A stretch of DNA of 64,000 nt from Coffea arabica (GCF_036785885.1 NC_092317.1:5210501-5274500); one strand, 5' to 3'. Shown: positions 1 to 12,106, counted from the first letter of the stretch. A program made the numbers and translations. The notes: generated by a model from the sequence alone, not told the origin.

Positions 1-91
1 CCTTTTCTCTGCACCCTCAAAGCACACAAATTGATGCATCTTTTAATTTGCTTTATGTAGAATTGTATATAGACACCTATATTTTAGTTTA

Positions 92-1033
92 GGACAAATT
101 ATCCCTTTGACCCTTGAACTTTTAGTTTAGGTAAAATTAAACCCTCTAACTATTTGTAGTCAACTTTTAACCTTCGAACTTGTAAAATTGGAAACTCGTG
201 GCCTTTTGGCTAGTTTATCCGATTTTGCAACCGAAAAGCCAAATCACACGAATGGCAGTATGTTTTAAAGAATAATCTTTTTGTCTGCACAGAAATAAGC
301 AAAAGTGAACAACTCTATTTTCTTCCCTTTTCCTAAGCCAAATCGCTAATAGATCTCAATAGACAAATTGCGGAGGGAAGGGAGAGAATTGTGCCATGAA
401 ACAAGCAAAAATGCGCAAATATCGCAGTCCTCCATTTCCTATTTGTCCCTACAGTAAAGTTACAAAGATGAATATTTCGTGGACTGATTGAAACCCAGAA
501 AGAAGGTACTCCGTTTGCTCACAAGAAATTGGTAGCTATGGGTATTAGGATTAGATTAACGAGGAGATGTGCCGTCGTTCTATTAAGTTGATACAAGGCT
601 TTCTAAGAAGGATCAATGCAACAGAAAAGCAAAAGGAGGAATTTGAAACTGCAGCATCAAGATCTGAGGCAAAAACTACTAAGTTGAAGGCAAAATTAAG
701 AGAAACAGAGGAGCATCTACGATGGCAAAAATAGTTGAATAAGTTTCTTGTAAGGGTACTTATGGTAAGTTGGTTGGTTGCTGTAATAATGATGCTTACA
801 GAGAAAAAAGAGATGGAATCTCTGCTGAAATGCTACAAATGGAGGTAAATGTACTGGGATGATGCTACAAATTCGTGTGATTTGGCTTTTCGGTTGCAAA
901 ATCGGATAAACTAGCCCAAAGGGCTACAAGTTCCCAATTTTACAAGTTCAAAGAATGAAAATTGACTACAAATAGTTTGAGAGGTTAATTTTACCTAAAC
1001 TAAAAGTTTAAGAGCCAAACGGATAATTTGCCC
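92..1033. mobile_element. Mutator-like element with long terminal inverted repeats, Pack-MULE-like
   Basis: The two ends are inverted copies of each other over roughly 170 bp. The left end begins GGACAAATTATCC and the right end, read inward on the minus strand, begins GGGCAAATTATCC. Both ends are flanked by the same 9 bases, TTTAGTTTA (83-91 and 1034-1042), a target-site duplication of the length typical of Mutator-like elements. There is no transposase, so the copy is non-autonomous. The interior has a 55-codon open frame at 567-734 (plus) rich in Lys, Glu and Ala that looks like a coiled coil; it could be a captured host gene fragment. Confidence 0.8.
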
Positions 1034-1699
1034 TTTAGTTTATGCAGTAGTGAAATGCTACAACTAAGTGTGTGAGCTGTGTGCATGTCCCACACAGTAG
1101 GTCGCTCTATGACGATTAGATTAGATGATGATGAGAGGAGATTTGCCCTCAAGAATTTTGTGGCTGCAAAAAGTAGGCCCAACTGCATGCCTAATTGCCT
1201 AGCCCTTTATGGGGCTTTTTAGTGTAAGGAAATATGAAATACCATACTTCATTATGTAACCATTTCATGAGCAGCATCTACAATTTGTTGCCCTTACCCC
1301 CCTTTATATGTGTCCTGGTTCTTTTTTTGTTTCCCCTATTTTGAGCAGTGGAAATGGAGGACACTACAAATTAAACACGGTCAATTGATCCATTGGTGCT
1401 TACTCATTTAGATGGGACCTCAATTCATTTGAGGCTGGACATGTATAATTCGATTCTCAACGTTTGGTGGCCAAGATATGATCACGAGTGCCCATTTGGA
1501 ATAATTGCAGCTAATCATAATGCTTAACTACAATTTTTTGTGGGATTTACATCTATTTATTAGAAGTTCATAACCATTGACAGAGACCAGGCCCTAGGTT
1601 GACGGAAACATTTAAAGCCAGAAACAATTTGAAACTGTACATAAACATTCAACAGAAAGTTAGGTTGAATTTGAATTCTGGAGGGAGCGAAACAGAAGT

Positions 1700-1945
1700 C
1701 TCGTAAAACCACTGAACTTTGGTTCAATGGCCATCAAAAAGGGATTAAATTCTTCATTGGACTGTAGGTTAGGATTCGAATCCTACTTGCAGTGAAAAAA
1801 ATCCAAAGGAAGTGCTAAAATACCATTTTGATCTAGTTAGACTTGTATACCTACTAGCTCCTTACACGGTCTCTTTAGGTTCCCCTCCTTATAGAATAAA
1901 ATAAATTAGGTTATATAAATGTTATCGTTGCCGAAAAAGAAAAAA
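1700..1945 (+). mobile_element. tRNA-derived SINE
   Basis: The element has a Pol III A-box-like TGGTTCAATGG at 1720-1730 and a B-box-like GGATTCGAATCC at 1772-1783, about 40 bases apart, as in the tRNA-related head of plant SINEs. It ends in an A-rich tail after TTATCGTTGCCG. An 11-base direct repeat, GAAACAGAAGT, flanks it at 1689-1699 and 1946-1956. The perfect target duplication suggests a fairly recent insertion. The SINE family is not named here. Confidence 0.8.
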
Positions 1946-3379
1946 GAAACAGAAGTGTTGTAGGTTATACATATGCTTTTAATTTTCCTTTCTAAAAATG
2001 CCATATAATGCTTTTTATTCATTTAATGGCTGATACTATTAGTTTTCGTGAAGTTCACAATATTGTGGATCCGACGCTTCTATAATTGCTCATTTCAGTT
2101 ACAACTTACAATTTGTGTGACAAAATAAATATATATACTAAGACAAAACATGCAAAAAAAAATTAAATCTTATTCTCACTAATCGAAAATTGTGTCTCAC
2201 GATCAACTCTCATCCGTCTAAATCAAAGTAGATACGCATCCAACAATGGCGTAAATTACTCGATCCCCATATTAGCATCCACCAAATCACTTGCCTTTTC
2301 CAACAAATCAAAGACTCGTTCATGGACAAAGTCCAACATGAACAAAAGTAGCGACTTGAAAGGGAATAAACATCATTTATATTCTCCCAATCGAGATTAA
2401 ATTCTAAATTTGTAAGTGCAACGTAAGATTCCAAGATTTTGGGGATAACTGCCCCTTTTCTTCATTTTTTTTTTTTTTTTTACGTGTAGGTATATAATAA
2501 TCATCATCTTAGCCGTAAAAATGTCCGTAGCTTGTGCATTAGTGGCCAAAACGTAGAAAAGTTTTCCACATTCCAGATCCTTCACGCATCAAACATAGCG
2601 GGTATCTTGCATCTTCCTCCATATGAAGAGGGGCCGGAAGATAGAACTTTCTCCCAATCTTTATTTGTTCTCAAGCACCTTTGCCCATCAAGGATCAATA
2701 ATTTTGACTGGTCTTAGATATTCTGATGCTCACGCGATCCACTATTAGCGTGAAAACCACGCCGCAACCTACTGGGTTGAATCATAGGTGGGCACTTAAG
2801 CAGCGGGCACTAGCTTTCGTTTCTTGTTCTGATACTCCATGTAATAGAGGACAAGTTTCACTTTGCCATCAAGAATCTAAAATCTTTGTTTCTGCATTAT
2901 GGAGTCTGCATTTACAGCTCAGAATGAAGATGCCAACTTTTGGTAAGAATTAATTTTAATATGTTGAGTTACTTGGATTAATTTTTGAATAAAAACCATC
3001 TCTTCTCTGTCAAGAATTCACCACTTTCGTTGTATGATTTGCGTTTTCATCAATTTTAAGAATAATAGTGTATTTCTCTGTGACATAAACTACTCCATAA
3101 AATGACCAATGGCATTGTTATACTGTTAGTCTGTTAGTACTAGTTATGAGGTGAAGAGGTTTCATCCTTGTCACCAAGTTGGATTTAGGATCCACACAAA
3201 AAGTGCAGAAGTTTAAGGGTTGAAGAAATAGGATGCTACTTTGACAAAAGGTAAGAATTACGAGGACTAGACCATCTTAACTACTGTTGTTGTCTTCTTT
3301 TTCCTTTTTTGGTAATATAGTACTTAAAATTTTATGATAACTGACTGCATTTTTGGTAGCCTAATATATGGATTGTGAT

Positions 3380-3880
3380 AATTGATTGTATTTTTGGTAG
3401 CCTCGTACCGCTTCTAGTTCAATTCTTTCGAATTCATTGGATCCCTTTCCGCGTTCGAGAATCCCTTCCTTTCTTACACTTCGAAGAGTAAAGTAACTAG
3501 AACTAATTTAGTCACCTTTTCATGTTTCAATTGAACACTTTCTATTTTTTATTATCCTCAAGAGAGAAGATTATTCTTTTTAACAGACATATACGGGTCC
3601 AATTATGATCTTATAATAAGAACAAGAGATCTTTACCCCTCATTTTTCGAGAATTAAAAAGATCCTTTTCAAATTTGAATTTGTTTATTTGGAATCTAGA
3701 TTGTTCTACTTTATATTTATTTAAATTTAATATTTGTCCTCTCTTTTTTTTTTTTAATATCATTCTTTAAGTCCCATAAGTTTGATCCTATAGAATTTGA
3801 TCCATTTTTCATTGAACAAGGGATACGAAATAAAATATTAGAAAATGATTTGATTGGATAATAAAATGGAAGGGATTATA
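3380..3880. other. Possible plastid-derived insert (NUPT)
   Basis: The base texture differs from the surroundings. It has runs such as GAATTCATTGGATCCC and TTTTCGAGAATTAAAAAG and short A/T tracts typical of chloroplast spacer DNA. I cannot place it on a particular plastid locus, and its borders are uncertain. Confidence 0.25.
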
Positions 3881-4212
3881 AATAAAGATGTCTGACTTTC
3901 AAATATATGTGCGGGCGGCGGGCGCGCGCAGGCATTGCGAAAATTCAAAGTCCCATTGCCTTTCAATTTGGACCAGTCAAGGACGCCATTCAAGAAAGTT
4001 GACCAATAGTAATGAAGAAATTCAACGGAAGTCCACGCGAAAGGTAACTTTCAGTTCAGCATTCAGGGATTCAGCATTCAAAGGAAGTAATCAAGTTACT
4101 CTTGAAGTCATGTTTCATTCATTGCCTGTGTAAAGTTTTTTCCCTTCACGAATCTCAATTCAATTGAGATCGAGAAATATAAACGTCCGGACTTTGTCTA
4201 TAAATTATAAAA

Positions 4213-4365
4213 GAGTAAATCTTATATACACTGTCAGTGTATATATATATTCACCATTAAATATATTACATGTGTAAAATTTAAATTTGAAATCTAAATT
4301 TGTTCATTATATTATCCATACAATCATAATAATATATACGCTGACAACATATATAAGATTAATCC
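4213..4365. mobile_element. MITE, family B copy 1
   Basis: About 150 bp of AT-rich DNA with imperfect inverted ends. The left end has AATCTTATATACACTGTCAG. The right end, inverted, has AATCTTATATATGTTGTCAG. There is no coding content. A diverged relative lies at 9414-9594. Confidence 0.6.
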
Positions 4366-5969
4366 AACAATCACTTCTCTTCAAAAACTGAGAGCTTGCA
4401 ATTACATCCTTATCTCCTTTTTAAGTAGTTTTATTGCATCACTGATTAGTCAATTTTAATCAGCTGTGAACTAGTGTATCACCCAAATGTTGAAAAAGGA
4501 GTTAGCCCACTTGAAAAGTGGAAAAATTAATAATGCATGGTTGTAAATATCAAGGGCTGACCGCAGACATAAGAAAATAATTCATCTGAAGTAAAGTCCA
4601 TCTAAAGAAAAGGGCTTCGATTCTTTTATTCTTTGGAAGAATTGATAAGTTCATGGAGGGTAAAGTCCAGGATGAGAGATTTTATTTATTTATTTTTTTT
4701 GAAAAAAGACAAAACCATTCACATGGCTGATGGCTCATACATGTTCCAAAACCTTCGTGTGCCATACTGTTCCAAAACCTTCATGTGCCGATGTGTGGCT
4801 GCAATTGCATTCTATCGGCAACTGGTAGTGTCCACTGTCTTGTCAACTGCAAAGTCAAATTTGTGAACATACAAGTATATATCCGGATTCAGGATGCAGC
4901 ATTGAATTATTGAAAGCTTTGTCTATCAACCTGCCGAAGGGTAAAGACAAAGGAACAAAAACAAAAACAAAAAAAAAACAAAAACACTAGAAGGTGCTAT
5001 TGAATGATTGGATTGTAGATGTAGCGCCCACAAGCCAGCAATTGGTTTCATTATAGTTTGTTGAACATCGCAAAAATGAATATCTAGTCGAATTTGAATC
5101 TCCGTCCCACTTCGATTATGGGTTCTTCAACCTGAGTTTAAAGTTCTCAGCCGCACCTCCTGTCACCAATTGGTTGGATGGTGTTGATTTGTGGATCCCC
5201 CTTAAATTAGTCTCTGACTCAATTTGGCGATGATTTTCTGAGCGTTCTAATCTAATGGGGTGTGTGTGTTTATTTCTGTCTATGGAAAAAAAAAATAGTC
5301 GAATTTGAATCCTATATTAATTTATTGAATGAAATTGTACCATATCTCGTGTTGATAATTGTTGAGATGCTTTTGTTCTTAATTGGAATGATACAATTTT
5401 GCATCCCTAATGTTTTGCGCGCAGAGATTCTGAATTTGTACCTTAACTTTTATTTTGAAAATTCTGCACTCTAAAGTTATAAATACCTATTATATTGCAC
5501 GCCGAACTTTTATTCTAGACAGTTTACACCCTAAATGCACCATTTAACTTAGAATTCTTATAACCTTGAGGTGTTAGTTGAAAATAGCTGAAAATATAAG
5601 GGGTACGAAGTTTATTAAACCCTTCTTAATTTTCAAACACAATTGGAGTAAGTAAAACATGCGAGTCACTCGTTTATGCTTTCAATTTTGGATTGAACAA
5701 TCAACAAATTCATTTTTCATGCAAAAGCAATTTGTCCCTAAAAAAAAACTTAAAAGAAGAAAAGTAAAACGAAGTAAAGAGATTTGAGTAGTCTAAGGGT
5801 CTGTATAAACTATAGCAGTACAGAATTTTCCCCTTAAGGGCTATTCTCAGACTTAACAGGTCAATAAAAATGATCAGCCAACACGATTGTTATCAGTCAA
5901 ATAAGATAAGAGGATCGCTTTTGATCACCTTAGAAACAATTGAATGAGAGAGAGAAATATAAGTAATCT

Positions 5970-6539
5970 TTAGGAAGGCGGTGAAGGGGAGGGTGATTCC
6001 CCCGGCTTGGGAAGATTATGCTGCATTTTGTTGTGAACTGGAGGGGGTGGGCTTGGCAACACTCTATCCACAATTGGATCATAACCTGCAATTTCAAGGC
6101 CGAAATTTGTTGTCATCGTTTTCTTGACCCAAGAAAGAAAGAATGACACCAAAACAAGATGTTTTTATTCCAGCTTTCTGATACTCAGTCTCGGAATATA
6201 TTAATGCTAATCAGAATGACTATTAATTCTCGTCAAGAAGTAAATGATCTTCATGATTTTCATTTTCCAGAAACTTATTACCTGATATATTTTTTTATCT
6301 GAAAACGGGAAAATGATTTAAATGGAGTACAGTTTGTTCATCCTAGCCATTTATATCACTATATGGGAAAATTTGCAAATATTCTAGTTTACTTATAAGT
6401 TTGGTCGTGGAAGAAACAGAAAAAAAAAAAAAAAAAATAGCAGCAGAATAGACTAAGGTGGTTAGAGATGATAATTCATACCTGCTGTGACTTGATGGAG
6501 CTGTTCTGCGATGAAAATTATCACAATGAAGATCCTCAT
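5970..6539 (-). CDS. Candidate small secreted peptide precursor, two exons
   Basis: I predict exon 1 at 6482-6539 and exon 2 at 5970-6085, joined GCA-G|GT in frame across a GT-AG intron, giving 57 residues. Exon 1 encodes a hydrophobic leader beginning MRIFIVIIFIAEQ, which ends near an Ala-Gly suited to signal peptidase. Exon 2 encodes a Pro-rich tail with LPSPPPPVHNK followed by KPGESPSPSPPS and a stop. This is the layout of plant signalling-peptide precursors, and a Pro-rich segment ending in HN recalls IDA-like and RGF/CLEL peptides. The key flanking residues of those families (Arg before His-Asn, or an Asp-Tyr start) are absent. I cannot assign a family, and expression evidence would be needed to rule out chance. 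Confidence 0.45.
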
Positions 6540-7236
6540 AAATTTAATAATTCTCGAAAGGAAAGAAGGATATTTCTTGTTTATGCTTGGATTGTGCTCA
6601 AGTGCTTTCTTCCTCGACTGAGATACACAGGAGGGAGCCATGACGGGAAAATTGTGGTCTTCTGGCCTTCAAAGTTTACGGTACTGTCATGTATTCACAA
6701 ACTCTTTCTTACCTTATTAAAAAAAAAAAAAAGATAACTATTACAGGCTACTCTTTTGTTTTGAAAGAAAATAGATAATATATGGATTCGTTTTCCCTAT
6801 CAATACTATTTTCAATTGAGAACATTTTCTTGACTCACAAGTTGGAATTGAAAGTTTTTTTCTGAACTACTAACTCAAATATGAAATTCAAATAGCCTCC
6901 AAACGAAACTAATTTATGAATCAAACATATTGAATTGTGAAAAGTCGACTTGATTGAAATATCTGCATAGCTAGGCCCTTAAACCCTTTGCAGAGATGTC
7001 AAACGTTTATATTTGTAAGCAGCTTAACTTAGCTATGGTCATCCAAAGTTTGTTTGATTTTCTTGATCAGAGTGATCAAAGGATTTTCCTGTTCATCCTC
7101 GAAGGCATTTATTAGTTTTAACTGAAGTCAAGTGTTTAGACATTGGTCATGACTCGTGAGTCGTGACCTTGGTTCTTCTTTGTGTCTCATGGTCAAAGTA
7201 TGGGAAAACGTGTTGCCCTGTTGATAATATTATATT

Positions 7237-7365
7237 CGTTTGGATTACTATTTTCTGAATTTTTTATATAATAGCGATTTAACATGTGTAAGGTAAAAAG
7301 TTATTCAAGAAATAATTTGATCATAGAAAACATAAAAATTGTTCTGAGAAAAACTTCAATCCAAA
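7237..7365. mobile_element. MITE, family A copy 1 (diverged)
   Basis: It begins CGTTTGGATTAC and ends TTCAATCCAAATG, imperfect inverted ends shared with the copies at 11962, 16131, 41769 and 58928. The interior is AT-rich and non-coding. Confidence 0.6.
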
Positions 7366-8899
7366 TGATAACACGTGTCAGTATGAGCTTGACTCGGATT
7401 GGTTCTCATAATTCTGGTATTTTTATGTCCCAGATTTATATATCTACATTAATTAAGCGGCTTGGAAATTGACTAGCTTTTCAATTGGTTCCCACGAGGA
7501 TTGATTAAATACAAGCAACTTCGGTTTCCTTTTTCTTTTTTATGATCTTCATGATTTTCACATTCCAGAGAGGTACAAACCTGATTGTTTCTGAAACTAG
7601 GAAAAGTAATAAAACGAATTTTTCTTCAAAAACAAAAATGGAAGAAAAGAGGGTTCTGTTCATCATTCATTTGTTAGAAGAGGAGTAAAATAACTAATAA
7701 CATCAGTCATATATCGTGTTATATGAAGAGTGGACAGATGACTCTTTCAAAGAAAAAAAATTAGTTTATGAAAGAAAAAAAAAATTTAAACTGCTTTTGA
7801 AGACAAATAAATTAAAATAGCCTTCAAAGAAAATTAATTTATTCTTTTCTATTTCAAACCTTTCGCAGAAAATGCTGAACTGAATTAGTCACTAAACCTA
7901 ATCAACCATGTGAAAAGCTGACTTGCATGAATGAAATATTTCGGACAGCTACTAGTTCTTCGGCCCCCCACCTCTACACTGAAGTCAAACCTTTATCTTC
8001 TTATAATTGCTCATTCTGATACTGATAGATAGCTCCAACTTCCGAGTGTTTCTTCTAATTTACTGTTTATCTTCTCTCTCTGTCTCTCTCTTTTTTTTTT
8101 TGGTCGGTCCTTCTAATTTGTGTTCAGAAATAGTTATATGCTCAGTGGAAGTAAAATAGGAGCAGTTTTTAGCACAATAAATACATTTTCCTTTGCATTA
8201 AGGGATTTAATAAAGAATTTGAAATTCTCTCAAATCTGGGTCGATTTTGATAGATGCTTGGCACGTAATTCACTAATTATTTTGATACGTTTATAAACTG
8301 AACTGTTTTCTCCAAATCTCTCGATTCAAACGCAACCAAAAGAATTCTATTTTTATTGGTCCCACTTCGACAGTAGAGTAGAAAATTTTCAGTCATCAGA
8401 GCAGCATTGTCATTATTTGAAAGAAATAATAAGGCCATCATGCCACCATTGCATATTATATTCATCCAACCAATTTTGCAGACAAGCAAACATCCGTATA
8501 AATTGACGAAGCTGAACAGGATGTTTTGGGATTGATGTCTGAAAACTGGATTAGGCCTTGTCAACATCCAAAAGGACGTTAATGGCAGAATAATCTATTG
8601 GGTTGTTGTGGATTAATCATTAATCTTCTCCTAACTACACATATCAGACAAAGGGTTAGATATCACTCATTATCATGTTCTTGTTTTTTCTTTCATAATA
8701 GAAACACCATTCATTCTTGACTCTCTACCTTTTTTGCTTGCCCTCAAATTGAATCTTTTATTATTGTTTTTCAAGACAGAGCATAAAACAAAATGATTTT
8801 ATTTTGATTAAAATATTGACATATTGGATTCCATTAATTTCCATGCATAACACCAAAATTGCACGAATAAAGAGAGTACTTTGAATTGAAATTTTTTTT

Positions 8900-9152
8900 G
8901 TAGCCACTGTTTACATGTTCTTTAGATGACTATTAATCATGATATCATAAAAAAAAAAAGAAGCAAAACATGATGTTATTTCTTTTATTCCGTTGGATGT
9001 AATTCTCTCTTCTTCTTTTTTTTTTTTTCTGTTTTGTAGGTATTGTTTACATGCTCTTTAGAAAACAATTAATCTCGATATCATTTAAAAAAAAAAAATC
9101 ATGACGTCATTTTCATTTTCTTCCGTTGGATGTATTTTTTCCCCCTTCTTCT
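8900..9152. repeat. Tandem duplication, two units of about 115 bp
   Basis: The units at 8900-9015 and 9036-9152 share a start near GTAG..TTTACATG and the blocks CTCTTTAGA, ATATCAT plus poly-A, and TTCCGTTGGATGTA in the same order. Several substitutions and length changes show that the pair is not recent. Confidence 0.65.
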
Positions 9153-9413
9153 CGCAACAAATTTTACGTCATATGCGTTAATAAAAGATAAGCGTCTGGT
9201 GGTGGGCAGCAAGCTTGCTGCTTTTGTTGTTAACGTCCATCTTCTTTTTGGATCCTAAAGTCCAAAGAATTAGAACTTGGGCTTTTATCCCTAGAACAAT
9301 TCCAGAGGACATATTAAGACATTTCGCTTGTACAAGTCACCAACATGGGCCGAGTTTAAATCCAATTGCAAGAGCTTATATTGGCCATTTATAGGTAAAA
9401 ATACTTTTTGATT

Positions 9414-9594
9414 TTGAGTAAGTTTTTTATACATCATCAGTGTACGATTTTTTTTTAAGACTAACAAGTTTAGATCATGTTACTTAATATGAATTTAAAT
9501 TAAAATTTAAATCATACACACGTGTCGTCATACATCCGTTGTTACTAATGTAAAAAAATTACTAAACTATCAGTGCATAAAAAGTTAATCCATA
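9414..9594. mobile_element. MITE, family B copy 2
   Basis: The imperfect inverted ends resemble those of the copy at 4213-4365. The left end has TTTTTTATACATCATCAGTG and the right end, inverted, has CTTTTTATGCACTGATAG. Non-coding. Confidence 0.5.
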
Positions 9595-10526
9595 CTTTTT
9601 TTTTAGCTATGTATTAGCTTAGAGTTCATTTCATTACTAAAAGAATTTTAATTTTAAATAGAGTTTATATAAGTGTCGTTCATCCAACCCGCTAGTCGAA
9701 AAACTAATTTTAAGCTGGAAGGTCATTTTCTTCTAAAAGCCAATTTTAAGCTAAAATGCATTTCCATTGTGTATTATTGGATTATATGAAAAACTTGAAT
9801 TGTTCTCCATTGGAATATGATGATCTTTTCTTTCATCCTTGTTATTTTTTTTCCCTTTAAGGTGGCAATCAATACGTGCATGAACGTGTAAGTTGCGTGT
9901 GTATTTTTGTCTTTGAAATATTTTTCTATGACCTTGCTCATGATTTTTCCTCCATTTCTCCCCCTTTATAGCTTCCCTTTTTTCTTTTCTAAATTAAAGT
10001 GTTCCCACTAGTACGTAACTTCCTCTTCGTTTATCAACTTATTCCATTAATTTTCATTTTCAATAAACAAAATACTATATCCCTTTACAACTCTCACAAA
10101 TTTTTTTATGCCTATCATAATGAAAATTGCATAGTGAACTACTTACTATACGTTATGAGAATGAAATCGGGTGGTTTATGAATATGGAAAGGATTATGGA
10201 ATCGGATGGCAAGTATTCTACTGAGGGGATAGAAACAAAAATGATAAAAATATCATTTTATACGAATTAAAATAAATTGAAGAGAAATGCCAAACTGGTT
10301 TTTCTTTTTTCTTTTTTTTATACTGCACAAAAAACTTTGACTAACAAATTAACTATATACCAATTGGAAGTCTGAGGTAAAATCAAATGTTGTATTCATT
10401 GATAAACTCTAGCTAGTGCAATTCACATTGGAACGTGCAATTTTCGTTCTACAAAGCATTAGAGGCATTTCCATATCTTTTCTTTTCTATCCTATACTCC
10501 CAAACTGGCCATAACAGTCCTTAAAT

Positions 10527-10782
10527 TTTATCAGGGTGGAGAGCAAGAGCTAATTTCCCATACTGTTTCTTTATTGTCTCATCAATCACACCAACCAAGG
10601 ACCTCATACCAGTCCACTTCTCCATTCACCTTTGTCTCAGAAGCAGCATATATAATATAACAAGCGTCTCCCGAAAGACCCTCTAGTTCAAGAAACAGGC
10701 TTTGAGCCTTGGAAGCAAATCTCATAGCTCCTCGTATCGTATGTCATTCTCTGCCAACTTTTGCTCTGCCATTTCTTTCGTT
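10527..10782 (-). pseudogene. J-domain protein gene fragment, copy 1
   Basis: Minus-strand coding remnant of the N-terminal part of a plant DnaJ protein of the DUF3444 type. The segment before the J domain (MAEQKLAEND, SKAESLF-like) and the beginning of the J domain through the HPDKNK motif can be read, but not in one open frame. It is truncated at both ends and has no start context or remaining domain. Two sister fragments lie at 12449-12720 and 13809-14048. Confidence 0.7.
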
Positions 10783-10931
10783 GGTTAAAAAGGTAACGAA
10801 GAAAAAAGCATAAATGGCCGTGCTGGACACAATAGATTTACTTCCAAGTCACAGAAATTTTTCTTTTGGGTCATATAAATTTGTCTTGATATAAATATCG
10901 GAAAAAGCCAAATTGGTTTTTTTCTCCCTGC

Positions 10932-11330
10932 ACGTGGATTGGGGATTTTTTTTAAAAACAAGTTTTTCAACTACAATACTACAGTAATACTGTAATACAC
11001 AAATAAAAATAACCTTAAAAACATCAAAAACAACTTCAAAAATATCAAAAATACAAAAAAAGCAACCTCAAAAATATAAAAAAAAAACTTCAAAAATACC
11101 AAAAACATAAAAAATAACTTTAAAAAAATACCAAAAATACAAAAAAAGCAACCTCAAAAATACAAAAAAACAACTTCAAAAATACCAAAAACATAAAAAA
11201 CAACTTTAAAAAATACCCAAAATACAAAAAAATAACCTAAAAAATAATCTCATCTACAGTAAAAGTTTTTCAATTACATTGTTACAATAAAATATTTCAA
11301 AAACAGCTCATCCAAACGGAGATCTTTTGG
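10932..11330. repeat. AT-rich element with internal tandem repeat
   Basis: At 11050-11230 a unit of about 87 bp is repeated roughly twice, made of A-runs broken by short motifs such as GCAACCTCAAAAAT and CAACTTCAAAAATACC. The flanks have TTTTTCAACTACAAT on one side and TTTTTCAATTACATTG then CAGCTCATCCAAACGG on the other. The right end resembles a MITE terminus; the left end is unclear. Non-coding. Confidence 0.5.
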
Positions 11331-11961
11331 AAGTCGTGAGGTAAAATCAAATGTTTATAGGTACTTTTCATTGATAAACTCTAGCTAGTGCAATTCGCAT
11401 TGAAACGTGCAATTTTCGTTCTACAAAAACATTCGAGGGATTTCTATATCTTTTTTGTTCAAATTAACAAGATTCACTCCTCACACTGGTATTACTTGAA
11501 AGAGTTGAGGGAAAATTTTGAACCCACAAAAAACTACTAGTACTTGTAACGAAATACGCATACCAGCCAAGGGTTTATGTGCAAAGCATTTTCACCTTCG
11601 TTAATTAACTTGTCCATGTGTGAACTTGTAGGACTAATTTAATTGATTACCGGACTTGTATTTAATTAAATGGGTTCAACTTCTGCAATTTAAAAAAAAA
11701 AAAAACCCTTTCTTCGTCTTGGAGTTGAAAATGATGTAAGAGTCATCTTCAGGCTTGTCTTTTAGTTGACTAGTATACATAGAGCTTTTTATTTTCAACT
11801 TATTTTAGCATTTATAATTTTCTCAACTAGGAAAATAAAAAAACAAAATAGAAATTTTAGTTCTGCTACATCTGCCAGTTCTCTGTTGCTCAAAAACTAA
11901 CAGTTCGTTTGGGAGATGGGAAAAGAAAAGAAAAAGGAAACAGGGAAGGAATAACTTTTTT

Positions 11962-12106
11962 GGCCATGCTTGGATTGCTTGTTTCCGTCGGAAAATATTG
12001 TCGTTTTTCGTGATCACATTTCCCTATCATCTTTTTCCCTCACATATATTAAATTGTTACAGTAATTTTTCCATGAAAAATGACGGAAAATGCAATCCAA
12101 ACACAA
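11962..12106. mobile_element. MITE, family A copy 2
   Basis: About 145 bp with imperfect inverted ends, CATGCTTGGATTGC at the left and GCAATCCAAACACA at the right. The interior carries GTCGTTTTTCGTGATCACAT, shared with the copies at 41769 and 58928. Confidence 0.8.

Larger units (their letters stand above)
1957..5969. other. Gene-poor AT-rich stretch
   Basis: I recognise no complete gene. Open frames at 2532-2953, 3888-4133 and 4633-4866 have no recognisable domain, start context or splice signals and look like chance. The stretch contains a possible plastid-derived patch near 3380-3880 and a MITE at 4213-4365, listed separately. Confidence 0.5.
6540..10369. other. Gene-poor stretch with diverged duplications and MITEs
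   Basis: No gene is recognised. Parts of 6230-7030 are similar to parts of 7540-8010, for example shared AATAGCC and GTGAAAAG..GACTTG blocks with the same spacing trend, so an old duplication is likely. A tandem pair lies at 8900-9015 and 9036-9152. MITE copies lie at 7237-7365 and 9414-9594. The 96-codon frame at 8277-8567 (minus) shows no domain. Confidence 0.45.

Noticed and set aside
8277-8567. 96-codon minus-strand frame
   Set aside because: No signal peptide, domain or splice context; AT-rich chance frame.
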